Assembly: GCA_937912125.1 (NCBI GenBank)
Contig: CALDOK010000075.1
Coordinates: forward strand, 1-64,000
DNA: 64,000 nt
Reading direction: 5' to 3'
Source: an uncultured Pseudomonadota bacterium
GTDB taxonomy: Bacteria; Myxococcota_A; UBA796; JAFGLY01
The translations under genes and the position numbers were made by a program. Below are positions 42,141 through 51,518 of the stretch, piece by piece. Position 1 is the stretch's first letter; every line of letters starts with the position of its first letter. The notes under the pieces are model-generated. The model worked only from the letters and a program-made list of their open reading frames with translations. It searched no databases and was not told where the DNA came from.

Positions 42141-42887
42141 CTAGCGCTCGAGCAGCCGGCCCACCACCATGCGTCGCATGATGCGCAGGCCATCCCGAGC
42201 GGTCTCGAAGCCCGAGGCACCACCACCGCGAGGCGCGCGGGTGACCGGCACTTCGACCACGCGCCCGCCCCGCTGGACCACGTGCAGGCACAGCTCGGTC
42301 TCGATCTCGTAGCGCATGGCGCGCAGCAGGGTGGGGTCGAGCGCCGCGCGACGGACGAGCCGGAAGCCGGCCTGGGTGTCGGTGATGCGCGTGCCGTAGA
42401 GCAGGTTGAAGACGCGGGTGATGGCCTTGTTCCCGATCAGGTGGCTGCGGGTGATGGACCCGTCGTACAGGGTGCCGATGAAGCGCGAGCCGATGACCAT
42501 GGCCACGTCGGGGGTCATGGCGCCCAGCAGGCGGGGGAACTCGGCGGGATCATCCTGGCCGTCGGCGTCGATGAAGGCCAGGATCTCTCCCGTGGCTTCG
42601 GCGATGCCCGCCCGCAGGGCCTCGCCCTTGCCGCGGTTGGGCTCGAGGCGCAGCACGCGCCCCCCCACGGACTGCGCCACCTGAGCGGTGCCATCGGTGG
42701 AGCCGTCGTCCACCACCAGCACCTCGCCCAGCCCCGGCAGCGCCAGGCGCGCGGCCTGGATGACCGCGGCGATGGTGGGGGCCTCGTCATGGGCTGGGAT
42801 GACCAGGGAGACCCGCGGCGCCAGCGCAGCGGCGGCGTGGCGCTCGCGGTCGGTGATAGGACTCGCAGCTGTGGTCTGGACCGCCAT
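42141..42887 (-). CDS. GT2 glycosyltransferase, dolichol-phosphate-mannose-synthase type
   Basis: 248 aa from the ATG at 42887, with GGAGG 8 bp upstream. GT-A fold signature SLVIPAHDEAPTIAAVI (about 26-42), the acidic pair VVDDGSTDGT, FIDADGQDDPAEFPRL (about 106-121) and RRGGRVVEVPVTR-type end. Enzymes of this type move mannose or glucose from a nucleotide sugar onto polyprenyl phosphate, feeding the GT-C enzymes nearby. An 86-bp gap separates it from the divergent GT-C-like gene. Confidence 0.8.
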   Translation of the reverse strand: MAVQTTAASPITDRERHAAAALAPRVSLVIPAHDEAPTIAAVIQAARLALPGLGEVLVVDDGSTDGTAQVAQSVGGRVLRLEPNRGKGEALRAGIAEATGEILAFIDADGQDDPAEFPRLLGAMTPDVAMVIGSRFIGTLYDGSITRSHLIGNKAITRVFNLLYGTRITDTQAGFRLVRRAALDPTLLRAMRYEIETELCLHVVQRGGRVVEVPVTRAPRGGGASGFETARDGLRIMRRMVVGRLLER

Positions 42888-42973
42888 GGGAGCAGCCTCC
42901 GGTGGGCAGGGCCAATAACCGCAATCCGCCGTGATATGAAGCTGCGGTACCCACGTCCGACCCGAGCCAACCC

Positions 42974-44545
42974 ATGAGCGCCGCGGCATCCCCTCCCCTC
43001 ACCCGTAGGCAGCGTCGGATCGTCCTGGCGCTCGGCGTCGTCGTCTTCCTGGTCTCCGGGCTGCGCTTCGACGGCCCCAGCCGTGGCTACTGGGACACCT
43101 ACATCACAGTGCCCGCCATGTTCATGACCGGCCAGCCGGTGGATCTGGTCCGCATCGATGGCTCCCCGCGCTTCGACTACACCCTGGCGGGCGTGGTGCC
43201 CGACGACACCTTCGACCCCACCCCGGGCAGCTTCGGCATCGCGTCGAAGGATCAGCGGGTGGGCACGGGCATCCTCTTCGCGGCGCCCTTCGCCCTGTTC
43301 GGTCAGGCAGCCTTCCGCTGGGGCTACGCCGCCACCTGGGCCCTGCTCTTCGGCTTCGGCTTCCTGGGGCTGCGGCGGCTGGGCGTCCCCGCGGCCAAGC
43401 GCGCGCCGTCGCCGGGCATGGACTTCACCGTGCCCCTGCTGGGCGCGCTGTTCCTGGTCTTCAACCCCTTCTCCCTCTACCTCGACCGGCTCAACGGCAA
43501 CCTCTTCGGGCTGGCCTTCCTGGTCTTTCTGTGGGTGCTGCTGTCCGAGGATCGCCCCTCGTGGTGGCTCTGCGGCCTGGTCTACGGCATCATCGGCGGC
43601 ATCCGCAACGAGGCCATCATCCTGGGCCCCATGATGCTGGCCTTCATGGCCCTGGGCAAGCCCGGCTGGTCCCGGTACCTGGGCCGCCTGGGCACCTTCA
43701 CGGCCGCGGCCTTCGTGGCCATCCTGCCGGTGCTGCTCTGGAACCAGTTCGCCTACGGCCAGATGATCATCCACCCCAGCCAGGTGGCCCACCTCGAGGG
43801 CTTCCGCCCCACCTTCCCCCACACCTGGTTCGGGTTGTCCGAGCCCTTCGAGTTCAACGGGCTGCTCAACTGGCCGTTCCACACCCAGATCATCCGCACC
43901 CCCCACTTCGCCTACCCCACCTGGCTGCACTGGCCCCTGGTCACCATCAAGAGCATGGGCCTGCTGCTCACCCCCGTGGCCGCCGTGGGATCGGTGGTGC
44001 TGCTGCGGCGGCAGCGCTTCCTGGGCGCGCTGCTGTGGTTCTGGTACCTCATCGTGGCGGTGCTGTTCGTCTTCCAGGAGAACTGGGAAGAGCTCAAGCA
44101 GACCTTCATGGCGCTGCACCTGTTCCCTCTGGCAGCCTTCGTCACCATGGGCCTGGCCTGGATGGCGCAGGGCCTGGGCTCGTGGAAGCGCTGGGCGGGC
44201 ATCGCGGCGGCGGCGGTGCTGCTGGGCGTGACGCTGCTGGGCGTGCGCCAGTGGACGGTACCCGTGGACGAGCGCTGGTACGTGCGCTTCCCCCACGCCG
44301 GCTCCAACGACGCCGGCCTGGACGAGCTCCCCGTCCACCTGCGCAAGGACTGGCACTTCTTCTACACCCACGAGACCGACCGTGAGATCCTGGCCGAGCG
44401 GCGCCACATGACTCAGCCCTGGCCCTGGCCCAGCCTCTACCGACCGCTGCACCTGCCCAGCGCCGAGGATCTCGCCAGGATCCCGCGGGAGCCTACCACC
44501 CGCGAGCTCCGCACCCTGGCCATCTGGAGCTACATCTATGAGTAG
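42974..44545 (+). CDS. Polytopic membrane protein, GT-C glycosyltransferase-like
   Basis: 523 aa. About eleven hydrophobic segments. An acidic residue pair lies in RGYWDTYITVPAMFM near 40. NPFSLYLDRLNGNLFGL and GGIRNEAIILGPMM are typical of PMT/ArnT-like multipass enzymes. The C-terminal 60 residues are soluble. Its stop overlaps the start of the metallo-beta-lactamase-fold gene (8 bp), so the two are probably translated together. It likely uses the product of the neighbouring GT2. Confidence 0.62.
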   Translation: MSAAASPPLTRRQRRIVLALGVVVFLVSGLRFDGPSRGYWDTYITVPAMFMTGQPVDLVRIDGSPRFDYTLAGVVPDDTFDPTPGSFGIASKDQRVGTGILFAAPFALFGQAAFRWGYAATWALLFGFGFLGLRRLGVPAAKRAPSPGMDFTVPLLGALFLVFNPFSLYLDRLNGNLFGLAFLVFLWVLLSEDRPSWWLCGLVYGIIGGIRNEAIILGPMMLAFMALGKPGWSRYLGRLGTFTAAAFVAILPVLLWNQFAYGQMIIHPSQVAHLEGFRPTFPHTWFGLSEPFEFNGLLNWPFHTQIIRTPHFAYPTWLHWPLVTIKSMGLLLTPVAAVGSVVLLRRQRFLGALLWFWYLIVAVLFVFQENWEELKQTFMALHLFPLAAFVTMGLAWMAQGLGSWKRWAGIAAAAVLLGVTLLGVRQWTVPVDERWYVRFPHAGSNDAGLDELPVHLRKDWHFFYTHETDREILAERRHMTQPWPWPSLYRPLHLPSAEDLARIPREPTTRELRTLAIWSYIYE

Positions 44546-45296
44546 CGCAGGGGCCGAGCTGCGGGTCACCATGATCCGCTGCTCCACCCTGCTGCTGTCC
44601 TGGGGGGGTCAGCACTGGCTGACCGACCCCTGGTTCGCCATGCACCTGCGCGGGCTGCCCTGCTTCCGCCGGCCCGGGATGCGCCCCGAGGCCCTCCCCC
44701 CCCTGGACGCGGTCTGGGTCAGCCACCTGCACCCGGATCACTACGACCCGCGGGCCATGAAGCGCTGCTGCCGCCCGCCCCTGCGCTGGATCTTCCCCCC
44801 CGGGACAGCGCGCAGCCTGGGCCGCCTGCCACCGGGCGGCCAAGAGCTCGAGCCCTGGGGGAGCGTCCAGCTGGGGCAGGTGCAGCTGTGGGCCGTGCCG
44901 GGTCCCCACACCTTGCCTGGGCCCGAGGAGATCAACTTCGTGGCCCACCTGCCCGGCTGGGGCCGCCTGTTCTTCGGCGGCGACGCCAAGCTCGACCGCA
45001 GCGTGCTGGCCCGTGTGCGCGCCGAGCACGGGCCCATGCGCCTGGCGATGCTGCCGGTGGGGGGCACCCGGATCTTCGGCAGGCGCACGGTCATGTGCCC
45101 GCCCCACGCGGCAGAGGCCGCCGAGATCCTCTGCGCCCAGCACGTGGTCCCCATCCACGAAGGCGGCATCTGGATGTCGGTTCCCCCTGCGTCCCTGCAC
45201 AGCGGCCGGGCCAGCCACCTGCTGGACATCATGGCCCGCCAGGGTCAAGCCGAGCGCGTCCTGCTGCTGCGCCCAGGGCAGAGCGCCACCATCTGA
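44538..45296 (+). CDS. Metallo-beta-lactamase-fold hydrolase
   Basis: 252 aa. MBL signature HLHPDHYDP (about 63-71; HxHxDH), later GPHTLPG, FGGDAKLDR (Asp) and VVPIHEGG (His). The MBL family here resembles UlaG/RNase-Z-type hydrolases. It overlaps the GT-C-like gene by 8 bp. A role in processing a lipid-linked sugar is an inference from position. Confidence 0.75.
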   Translation: MSSAGAELRVTMIRCSTLLLSWGGQHWLTDPWFAMHLRGLPCFRRPGMRPEALPPLDAVWVSHLHPDHYDPRAMKRCCRPPLRWIFPPGTARSLGRLPPGGQELEPWGSVQLGQVQLWAVPGPHTLPGPEEINFVAHLPGWGRLFFGGDAKLDRSVLARVRAEHGPMRLAMLPVGGTRIFGRRTVMCPPHAAEAAEILCAQHVVPIHEGGIWMSVPPASLHSGRASHLLDIMARQGQAERVLLLRPGQSATI

Positions 45297-45305
45297 GCCA
45301 GGGGA

Positions 45306-46706
45306 CTAGATGTTGCGCAGCACCTTCATGGACGCCTGGGCGACCGCCTTGGAGCTGGGCCGTGCCCGCGTGGCCAGGAACAAGGCCAGCTTGGCCAGCT
45401 TGCCGGGCCGCAGGTAGAAGCTCTTGACGATGTCCCGCCGCATGGCCTCGATCTCGGCCGCGGAGAGGTGGTCGTTGCGGATGATGGACTTGCGCAGGAA
45501 GACATAGTCGTCCCAGTCGTCGGAGAGGAAGCGGCCTTCGGCCATGCAGTCGTTCCACAGCCCCGTCCCCGGCAGCGGAGTGGCGAAGGACAGCTGCAGG
45601 GTGTGGGGATCGAGCGCCAGGATCTTGGCCTTGGTGGCGGCGATCTTGTCGGCGTCGTCGCTCGGGAAGCCCACGATGGAGTAGCCCATGGCGATGATGC
45701 CGTGGCGCTTGAGGCGCTCGATGGCCGCGCCGATCTGATCCTCGGTGACGCCCTTCTGCACGGCGCTCAGGCGGGCGTTGTCGGCGCTCTCGATGCCCAG
45801 CCCGATCTGCAGGCAGCCCGCCCGGCGCATCAAGGCCACCAGATCGTCGCTGAGCATGTCGACCCGAGTGTTGCAGACCCAGCGCACCCCCTTCAGGGCG
45901 CGCCGGCGCAGCATGAGCTCGCAGACCTGCTCGACGAACTCGCGGCGCCCCGTGAAGGTGTGATCCAGGATGGCGAAGTAGTCGGAGCCGTGGCCCCAGA
46001 CGCAGTCCTCCATCTCGTTGACCACCGCCAGCGGGCTGCGAGTGCGCATCCGCTGGCCCACCATCAGGTGGCTGTCGCAGAAGCGGCAGCGCCCCGGGCA
46101 GCCCCGGGTGGTGCGCAGCGCGGTGACCCGCCTGGACCAGGGCGCCGAGTACAGGCTGTTGTCCAGCAGATCCCGGGCGGGGACCGGCAGGGAGTCGAGG
46201 TCCTGGCACAGGATGCGATCGGGGGTGGCCACCAGGGCGTCCCCCTGACGGATGTGCAGGCCTTGGACCTCGCGCAGATCGGCATCGCGCACCATGGCAC
46301 TCACCAGCTCGAGCACGGTCCACTCGGGCTCGCCCCGCACGATGGCCTCGAGGCCGTGCAGCTCGGCCAGGGTGCGCTCTGGCAGGGCCGATCCGTGGGG
46401 GCCGCAGAGCACCAGCCGCGGTCCGCCCGAGACGGCCAGCCGCTCGGCGAGGCGGCGCACCGAGTTGATGGCGAAGGTGGCGGCCCAGAAGATCACCACG
46501 TCGGGGGCGATAGTGCGGATGACACCCAGCTGGTGGTCCTCGTCCAGGCCCATGGCGTTGGCGTCGAGCAGCGCCACCTCGACCTCGGGCAGCTCCCTGC
46601 GCACCAAGGCCGCGCAGGTGGCCAGCTCGAGGGGGGGCACCACCGAGATCAGCGAGGTGTACTCGACCCGCTGCTGGTAGTGGGTGTTCGTGAAGAGGAC
46701 GCGCAT
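45306..46706 (-). CDS. B12-binding radical SAM protein
   Basis: 466 aa from the ATG at 46706. N-terminal cobalamin-binding-like region (about 1-150) with PPLELATCAALVRRELPEVE then VVIFWAATFAINSVRRLAER; the radical SAM motif TTRGCPGRCRFCDSH (C-x3-C-x2-C, near 205-213) and the later LGIESADNARLSAVQKGVT. This layout is typical of B12-dependent radical SAM methylases and related enzymes used in lipid and natural-product pathways. The upstream carbamoyltransferase gene stops 4 bp before its start. Confidence 0.78.
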   Translation of the reverse strand: MRVLFTNTHYQQRVEYTSLISVVPPLELATCAALVRRELPEVEVALLDANAMGLDEDHQLGVIRTIAPDVVIFWAATFAINSVRRLAERLAVSGGPRLVLCGPHGSALPERTLAELHGLEAIVRGEPEWTVLELVSAMVRDADLREVQGLHIRQGDALVATPDRILCQDLDSLPVPARDLLDNSLYSAPWSRRVTALRTTRGCPGRCRFCDSHLMVGQRMRTRSPLAVVNEMEDCVWGHGSDYFAILDHTFTGRREFVEQVCELMLRRRALKGVRWVCNTRVDMLSDDLVALMRRAGCLQIGLGIESADNARLSAVQKGVTEDQIGAAIERLKRHGIIAMGYSIVGFPSDDADKIAATKAKILALDPHTLQLSFATPLPGTGLWNDCMAEGRFLSDDWDDYVFLRKSIIRNDHLSAAEIEAMRRDIVKSFYLRPGKLAKLALFLATRARPSSKAVAQASMKVLRNI

Positions 46707-46710
46707 GGGT

Positions 46711-48387
46711 TCAGCCGCCCCGCTGCAGGAGGAAGGGACCCAGGGCCAGGCAGTCGACCTCCTTGCGCTGGAAGATGTCCAGGGCATCGGCGGCGGTGCA
46801 GGCGATGGGCTCGCCGTGGATGTTGTACGAGGTGTTGAGGATGGTGGGAGTGCCCGTGGCCTCGTGGTAGTGCCGGATGATCCTGTAGTAGCCGGGGTCG
46901 TGCTCGGGATGGACCACCTGGGGCCGCGCCGTGCCGTCGATGTGCACCACCGCGGGCGAGGCCTTCTGCATGGCGGGGGTGGTGTCCAGACAGATGGTCA
47001 TGTAGCGAGCGGTGTGGGCCACGCCCGGGCCGTAGTCGCTGTAGCAGGCGGCCGCATGGTCGACCATGGTGGCCGGCGCGAAGGGCATGAACTCGGAGCG
47101 GTCCAGCCTGCGATTGAGCCAGTGGTTGACCGTCGGGTCCGCTGTGTGGAACAGGATGGAGCGGTGCCCCAGGGCGCGGGGGCCGTACTCCATGCGGCCG
47201 GTCACCCGGGCCACCACCTTCTTCTGGATCAGCAACTGGGCCACCCGGGCGTCGATGTCGTCGCAGCGCTCGTGGGGCACACGCTGGCGCTCGAGCAGCT
47301 GGCCGATGGACTCCTCGGTGATCTCGGTGCCCAGGTAGGCGTGTGGCAGGGCGTGGGGCGCCGCACCGTGATGCTCGGCCACCCAGGCCAGGCCAGCGCC
47401 CACGGCGATGCCCTGGTCGGTCATCCCGGGGTGGACCCAAAGGCCGTCGATGGCGGGCTGCTTCCACAGCAGCTGGTTGACCCGCACATTGGCGAAGACG
47501 CCTCCGGCCAGCACGATGTGGCGGTCGCCGGTCTCGCGCAGGGCCCGCAGCACATAGGCCAGCAGCAGATCCTCGAGGCGCTTCTGGGCTGCCGCGCTGA
47601 CGTCCTCGCGGGAGAACGCCGCCAGCTTGGCGAACAGGCCCCGCTTCTTGGACTTGGGCCAGTGCCAGGCCAGCTGGAAGTCGGTGTCGTCCCGACGCAG
47701 CCGGAAGAGCTTCTCCATCACCGGGTAGGCCCGGCTGGGGTCGCCATGGGCGGCCAGGCCCGTGACCTTGCCCGCGTCCAGGATGCGGAAGCCAAGGTAC
47801 TGGGAGATCTCGCCGTAGAACTCGCCGGGGGAGTCCACCGCGCTGGAGCCCCACAGCGGCTCGCAGCGGCCCCCACGGCAGCGGAACACCCGCGCGGAGA
47901 AGCCGTCGCCCATGTTGTCCACGGTGATGGCGGTGCACTCAGGGAACCCGGAGCTGAGGTAGGCCGAGTAGGCGTGGGCGGTGTGGTGGTCCACCAGAGG
48001 CACGGAGCGGCCAAAGCGGCGGGCCAGCAGCTTGGAGGACAGCGCCTCGAGGCTCTGAGCCAAGGGGCCGGGGGTGTGGAAGCGGTCCTGCACGCTCAGC
48101 CAGGCCTTGTGCTGTGGCCCGAACATGTCGTGCTCGCCTTCGATGGCGCGCCCGGTGACCCGCGGCAGGAAGTGGAAGCGGTTGCCCGCCACCACAGCGT
48201 CGACCTGGTCGAGGGTGACGCCCGCCAGGCGCAGCACCTCCTGCACCGCCAGGCGTGGGTAGCCCGCCTGGAACTTGGTGCGGGTGAGCCGCTCTTCGGC
48301 CACAGCGGCCAGGATGCGGTTGCCGCGCAGCAGGGCCGCGTTGGCGTTGGTGTCTTCGTGGATGGCCAGAATGAGGGGGGAGGTCAA
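46711..48387 (-). CDS. O-carbamoyltransferase, NodU/CmcH family (copy 1)
   Basis: 558 aa; start TTG at 48387 (GAGG 7 bp upstream). Family features: AIHEDTNANAALL near 8, VAEERLTRTKFQAGYP, VDHHTAHAYSAYLSSGF (about 140-157), the nucleotide-binding GGVFANVRVNQL, GRMEYGPRALGHRSILF (about 405-421), FMPFAPATMV and LNTSYNIHGEPI. NodU/CmcH/TobZ enzymes make carbamoyl-AMP from carbamoyl phosphate and ATP and transfer the carbamoyl group to a sugar or other hydroxyl. All catalytic segments look intact. It is co-oriented with the small membrane protein 8 bp upstream and the B12-radical SAM gene downstream. Confidence 0.85.
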   Translation of the reverse strand: MTSPLILAIHEDTNANAALLRGNRILAAVAEERLTRTKFQAGYPRLAVQEVLRLAGVTLDQVDAVVAGNRFHFLPRVTGRAIEGEHDMFGPQHKAWLSVQDRFHTPGPLAQSLEALSSKLLARRFGRSVPLVDHHTAHAYSAYLSSGFPECTAITVDNMGDGFSARVFRCRGGRCEPLWGSSAVDSPGEFYGEISQYLGFRILDAGKVTGLAAHGDPSRAYPVMEKLFRLRRDDTDFQLAWHWPKSKKRGLFAKLAAFSREDVSAAAQKRLEDLLLAYVLRALRETGDRHIVLAGGVFANVRVNQLLWKQPAIDGLWVHPGMTDQGIAVGAGLAWVAEHHGAAPHALPHAYLGTEITEESIGQLLERQRVPHERCDDIDARVAQLLIQKKVVARVTGRMEYGPRALGHRSILFHTADPTVNHWLNRRLDRSEFMPFAPATMVDHAAACYSDYGPGVAHTARYMTICLDTTPAMQKASPAVVHIDGTARPQVVHPEHDPGYYRIIRHYHEATGTPTILNTSYNIHGEPIACTAADALDIFQRKEVDCLALGPFLLQRGG

Positions 48388-48395
48388 GACGCGCC

Positions 48396-48689
48396 TCAGC
48401 TTGCGCGAGGGGCAGGAGCAGCGCGCCGCTGAAGCCACCAGCCCACCGCACCCAGCAGGTTGATCCCGGTGGCCACCGCGATCACCAGGCCCGGCCGTAC
48501 GCTGACGCCGAGCAACCAGGCGGCGGAGAAGCTGGCGATGGGCACCACCAGCACCCCCAGGGTGAAGCCGGCGCCCAAGCGCATGGCCAGGGACCAGGCG
48601 CGACCCGCGGCCATGCCGATCAGCACGCCGGGGAGCACGAAGGCATAGGCGAGGGCCAGGGCCTGGAGCAGGAGAGTGAGCAGCAACAC
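48396..48689 (-). CDS. Small integral membrane protein
   Basis: 97 aa, with three hydrophobic segments (about 2-28, 34-60, 66-86) and a short basic tail (RRAAPAPRAS). The TGA is 8 bp before the TTG start of the carbamoyltransferase gene, so it is likely the first gene of that minus-strand transcript. No family recognised. It may anchor or transport the lipid-linked intermediate, but that is speculation. Confidence 0.6.
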   Translation of the reverse strand: MLLLTLLLQALALAYAFVLPGVLIGMAAGRAWSLAMRLGAGFTLGVLVVPIASFSAAWLLGVSVRPGLVIAVATGINLLGAVGWWLQRRAAPAPRAS

Positions 48690-48798
48690 CGGGAGGCCTC
48701 ACTGGATGCAGACAAGCCTCAGTACCACGCTGTCCGCGAGCAGACATGGCCCGGAGATCGCTGGTTGCCCAGCAGGTGGCAGGAGTTACCTGCGGCAC

Positions 48799-49830
48799 AT
48801 GAGCCTCGAGCACACCAAGGCCAGCGCGCAGCAGCGGTCCACACCCTCGGGCCGCAGGCGGAACCCCTCCCCGAGCCTCAGCGCCGAGCGGCTCGGGCGC
48901 TGGCTGGCGCAGCCCGCGCTGCACTGCGACGACGGCCAGATCCTGTCCTGGCTCAACCCCGCCCATCCCGGCTACCCCTACCCCGAGGCCAGCGCCCTGT
49001 GGCTCTCCTGGGCCGCCTGGCGCCACGAGCAGCGGCTGCCCGCCCCACCGCGCCAAGCCGCACGCCGCGCCGCGGCCTGGCTCCATGCCCAGCTCTCCGG
49101 CCCCGGAGCCATCGGACGCCAGGGCCGCAGCTACGCCTTCGACACGGGCCTGGCCGTCCACGCCCTGGTGCGGGCGGCCCGCACACCTGGGCTCATCGGC
49201 TTGGACAGGTCCGATCTCCCCAGCCTGTCGGCGGGCCTGGACGCCTTCCTCGACGCCGACCAGCCCGCTCTACCCGGCGCCCGCGGGGCCGCCCGCTGGT
49301 CCGAGCGCTGGGGCGGCCACATGGTGCGCGCGGCGGCGCTGGTGTTGCAGGCCGGGCTCTGGCTCGACCACCCGCCGACCCAGCAGCGCGCCCGTCGGAT
49401 GCTCGCCCGGGCCGTGCGCATCCAGCCCGATCAGCCCTGCTATCTACACGCCCTGGCCTACCAGGCCGAGGGCGATCTGCTGCTCACCAGCCTGGGCGTC
49501 GCAGGTCTCCACCAGCACGTCCCCCACGCGGCCCAGCGGCTGGCGCAGCTGCAGCGCCCCGACGGGCTGCTGCCCGGCTGGTCGGACCGCCCCGACAGCG
49601 CCCGCTGTGACACCACCGCCCAGGCTGTGCGCCTGTGGGCCGCCACCGACCCGGAGCGCTTCGCCGACGCCATCGCCGCAGCCCTGGCCGCCCTGGCCCG
49701 CTGCCAGCAGCCCGAGGGGGGCCTGCCCTACGAGCCCGGGGGCCTGGACATGAACACCTGGGCCGGCCTGTTCGCGGACCAGGCGGCGCGCTGGGCCACC
49801 CACGGCGCCGATCCCGCAAGCCTGCTCTGA
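48799..49830 (+). CDS. Alpha/alpha-toroid protein next to carbamoyltransferase genes
   Basis: 343 aa from the ATG at 48799, with AGGAG 13 bp upstream. The sequence is a series of paired helices with recurrent aromatic and small-residue motifs (SYAFDTGLAVHALVRAA, RCDTTAQAVRLWAAT, LPYEPGGLDMNTWAGLF), as in six-hairpin barrels of the terpene cyclase, glycosidase or lanthionine cyclase type. No DxDD or DxDTTA catalytic signature is clear, so the class is unknown. It is followed 2 bp later by the second carbamoyltransferase gene. Confidence 0.6.
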   Translation: MSLEHTKASAQQRSTPSGRRRNPSPSLSAERLGRWLAQPALHCDDGQILSWLNPAHPGYPYPEASALWLSWAAWRHEQRLPAPPRQAARRAAAWLHAQLSGPGAIGRQGRSYAFDTGLAVHALVRAARTPGLIGLDRSDLPSLSAGLDAFLDADQPALPGARGAARWSERWGGHMVRAAALVLQAGLWLDHPPTQQRARRMLARAVRIQPDQPCYLHALAYQAEGDLLLTSLGVAGLHQHVPHAAQRLAQLQRPDGLLPGWSDRPDSARCDTTAQAVRLWAATDPERFADAIAAALAALARCQQPEGGLPYEPGGLDMNTWAGLFADQAARWATHGADPASLL

Positions 49831-49832
49831 CC

Positions 49833-51503
49833 ATGGCCCACGCTGTCCTCGGCCTCTGGGATGGACACGGCGCGGGCGTGGCCCTGGTGGCCGAGGGCCG
49901 CCTGATCTTCGCCCTGAGCGAGGAGCGCCCCAGCCGTCGCAAGCGCCACTCCGGCTTCCCGCGCCTCAGCCTGGCCCTGGCCCTCGAGCATGCCGCCAGC
50001 CTAGGCCACGAGATCCGGGGCGTGGCCGTGGCGGGAGCCCGGGGCCGCAGTCCCCTGCGCCTGCTCGAGCCTCTCTACGCGGGCAGCAGCCCCCAGCGTG
50101 AGCCCCTTGGAGTCACCAGCCGAGCGGCCATGGCCTGGGAGAACCGCGTGCCTGGCATGCCGCTGCTCGGGCGGCTGGAGCCCTGGCCCTCCCGCCTGCT
50201 GATCCAGCGACGCCTGGCCCGGCTCCTGCCCCAGGCGGCCCCCTTCACCGCCGTGGATCACCACGACGCCCACGCCTACGGCGCCCTGCTCGGTCCTGGG
50301 CGCGAGGGCTCCCTGGTGCTCACCGCCGACGCCTACGGCGAGGGCCTGGCCGCCACCCTTCGCGCGGGCGACGCGCCGGCGGCGCTGCTGGCCCACCAGC
50401 ACCCGGATCTGGGCCTGGCCCTGCTCTACGGCGCCGTCACCGTGGCCTTGGGCTTCGCAGAGGGCGACGAGGGCAAGGTCATGGGCCTGGCGGCCACCGG
50501 CGATCCCGAGCCTGGCCTGCCCCGCTTCCGCGCCCTGTTCCACGCTGACCGCGCCGTGCCCCGCCTGGTGCGGCCCCTCACCCGGCGACGGATAGCCCGG
50601 CTGGTGAAGGGCCTGGCCCGGCAGGACGCGGCGGCGGCGCTGCAGGCCTGCGTCGAGGAGCGAGCGGTCACCTGGGTCCGGGCCCTGCTGGCGGAGCACC
50701 CCGCCCCCCGCCTGCACCTGGCCGGCGGCCTGTTCGCCAACGTGCGCCTCAACCAGCTGCTGGCGGAGATCCCCGGGCTCGGGGGTCTGTTCGTCTTCCC
50801 CGCCATGGGCGACGAAGGCTTGGCGGCCGGCGCGGCTCACGCCCTGTGGCACCAGCGCTTCGGCGCCCTGGCGGCCCCGCTGCAGGGGGGATCCCTGGGG
50901 GTGGTGCGGGGCGCCGCCACCCTGGAGGCCGCCGCCAAGGCGAGCGGCCTGCCCTGCCGCCGGGTCGATCCCGTCCAGGCCGCCGTCACCCACCTGCAGG
51001 CCGGGCGGGTGCTGTGCCGCTACGGCGGCAGGGACGAGTACGGCCCCCGGGCCCTGGGGGACAGCTCCATCCTCTTCCGGGCCGACCGCCCCGCGCTGTC
51101 CCAGCGGGTGAACCGAGCCCTGAGCCGCGATCCCATCATGGCCTTCGCGCCCATCATGCCCGCCGAGGCCGCCGCCGAGTCCATCCGTTCACCCCTCCCC
51201 GGCCCGGACCTGCGCTGGATGACCATCACCGCCCAGGCCACACCCGCCCTGGTCGAGCGCTGCCCGGTGGCGGTCCACGTGGACGGCACCGCCCGCCCCC
51301 AGCTCGTCTCTCGCACAGCGGACCCCGAGCTGCATGCCCTGCTGACCGGGTGGTGGCAGGCCAGCGGCCAGCCCGCCCTGATCAACACGAGCTTCAACCT
51401 CCATGGCGAGCCCATCGTCCACAGCCCGTCCGACGCCCTGCGCAGCTTCACCGCATCGGGGCTCGACGTGCTGCTGATGGGCGAGTGGGAGCTGCGGCGC
51501 TGA
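49833..51503 (+). CDS. O-carbamoyltransferase, NodU/CmcH family (copy 2, divergent)
   Basis: 556 aa. Family motifs remain: LSEERPSRRKRHSGFP, VDHHDAHAYGALLGPG, LAGGLFANVRLNQL, GRDEYGPRALGDSSILF, IMAFAPIM and INTSFNLHGEPIVHS. Two changes stand out against copy 1: the strongly conserved ALGxRSIL has become ALGDSSIL, and SEFMPFAP has become DPIMAFAP. They may alter the nucleotide or acceptor site. The gene starts 2 bp after the alpha/alpha-toroid gene, and the two are probably co-translated. Confidence 0.82.
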   Translation: MAHAVLGLWDGHGAGVALVAEGRLIFALSEERPSRRKRHSGFPRLSLALALEHAASLGHEIRGVAVAGARGRSPLRLLEPLYAGSSPQREPLGVTSRAAMAWENRVPGMPLLGRLEPWPSRLLIQRRLARLLPQAAPFTAVDHHDAHAYGALLGPGREGSLVLTADAYGEGLAATLRAGDAPAALLAHQHPDLGLALLYGAVTVALGFAEGDEGKVMGLAATGDPEPGLPRFRALFHADRAVPRLVRPLTRRRIARLVKGLARQDAAAALQACVEERAVTWVRALLAEHPAPRLHLAGGLFANVRLNQLLAEIPGLGGLFVFPAMGDEGLAAGAAHALWHQRFGALAAPLQGGSLGVVRGAATLEAAAKASGLPCRRVDPVQAAVTHLQAGRVLCRYGGRDEYGPRALGDSSILFRADRPALSQRVNRALSRDPIMAFAPIMPAEAAAESIRSPLPGPDLRWMTITAQATPALVERCPVAVHVDGTARPQLVSRTADPELHALLTGWWQASGQPALINTSFNLHGEPIVHSPSDALRSFTASGLDVLLMGEWELRR

Positions 51504-51518
51504 ACGCAGGCGCCTGCC

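Noticed and set aside
42515-44587. Minus-strand open frame of 690 codons
   Set aside because: Shadow of the GT2 and GT-C-like genes; no motif, biased composition.
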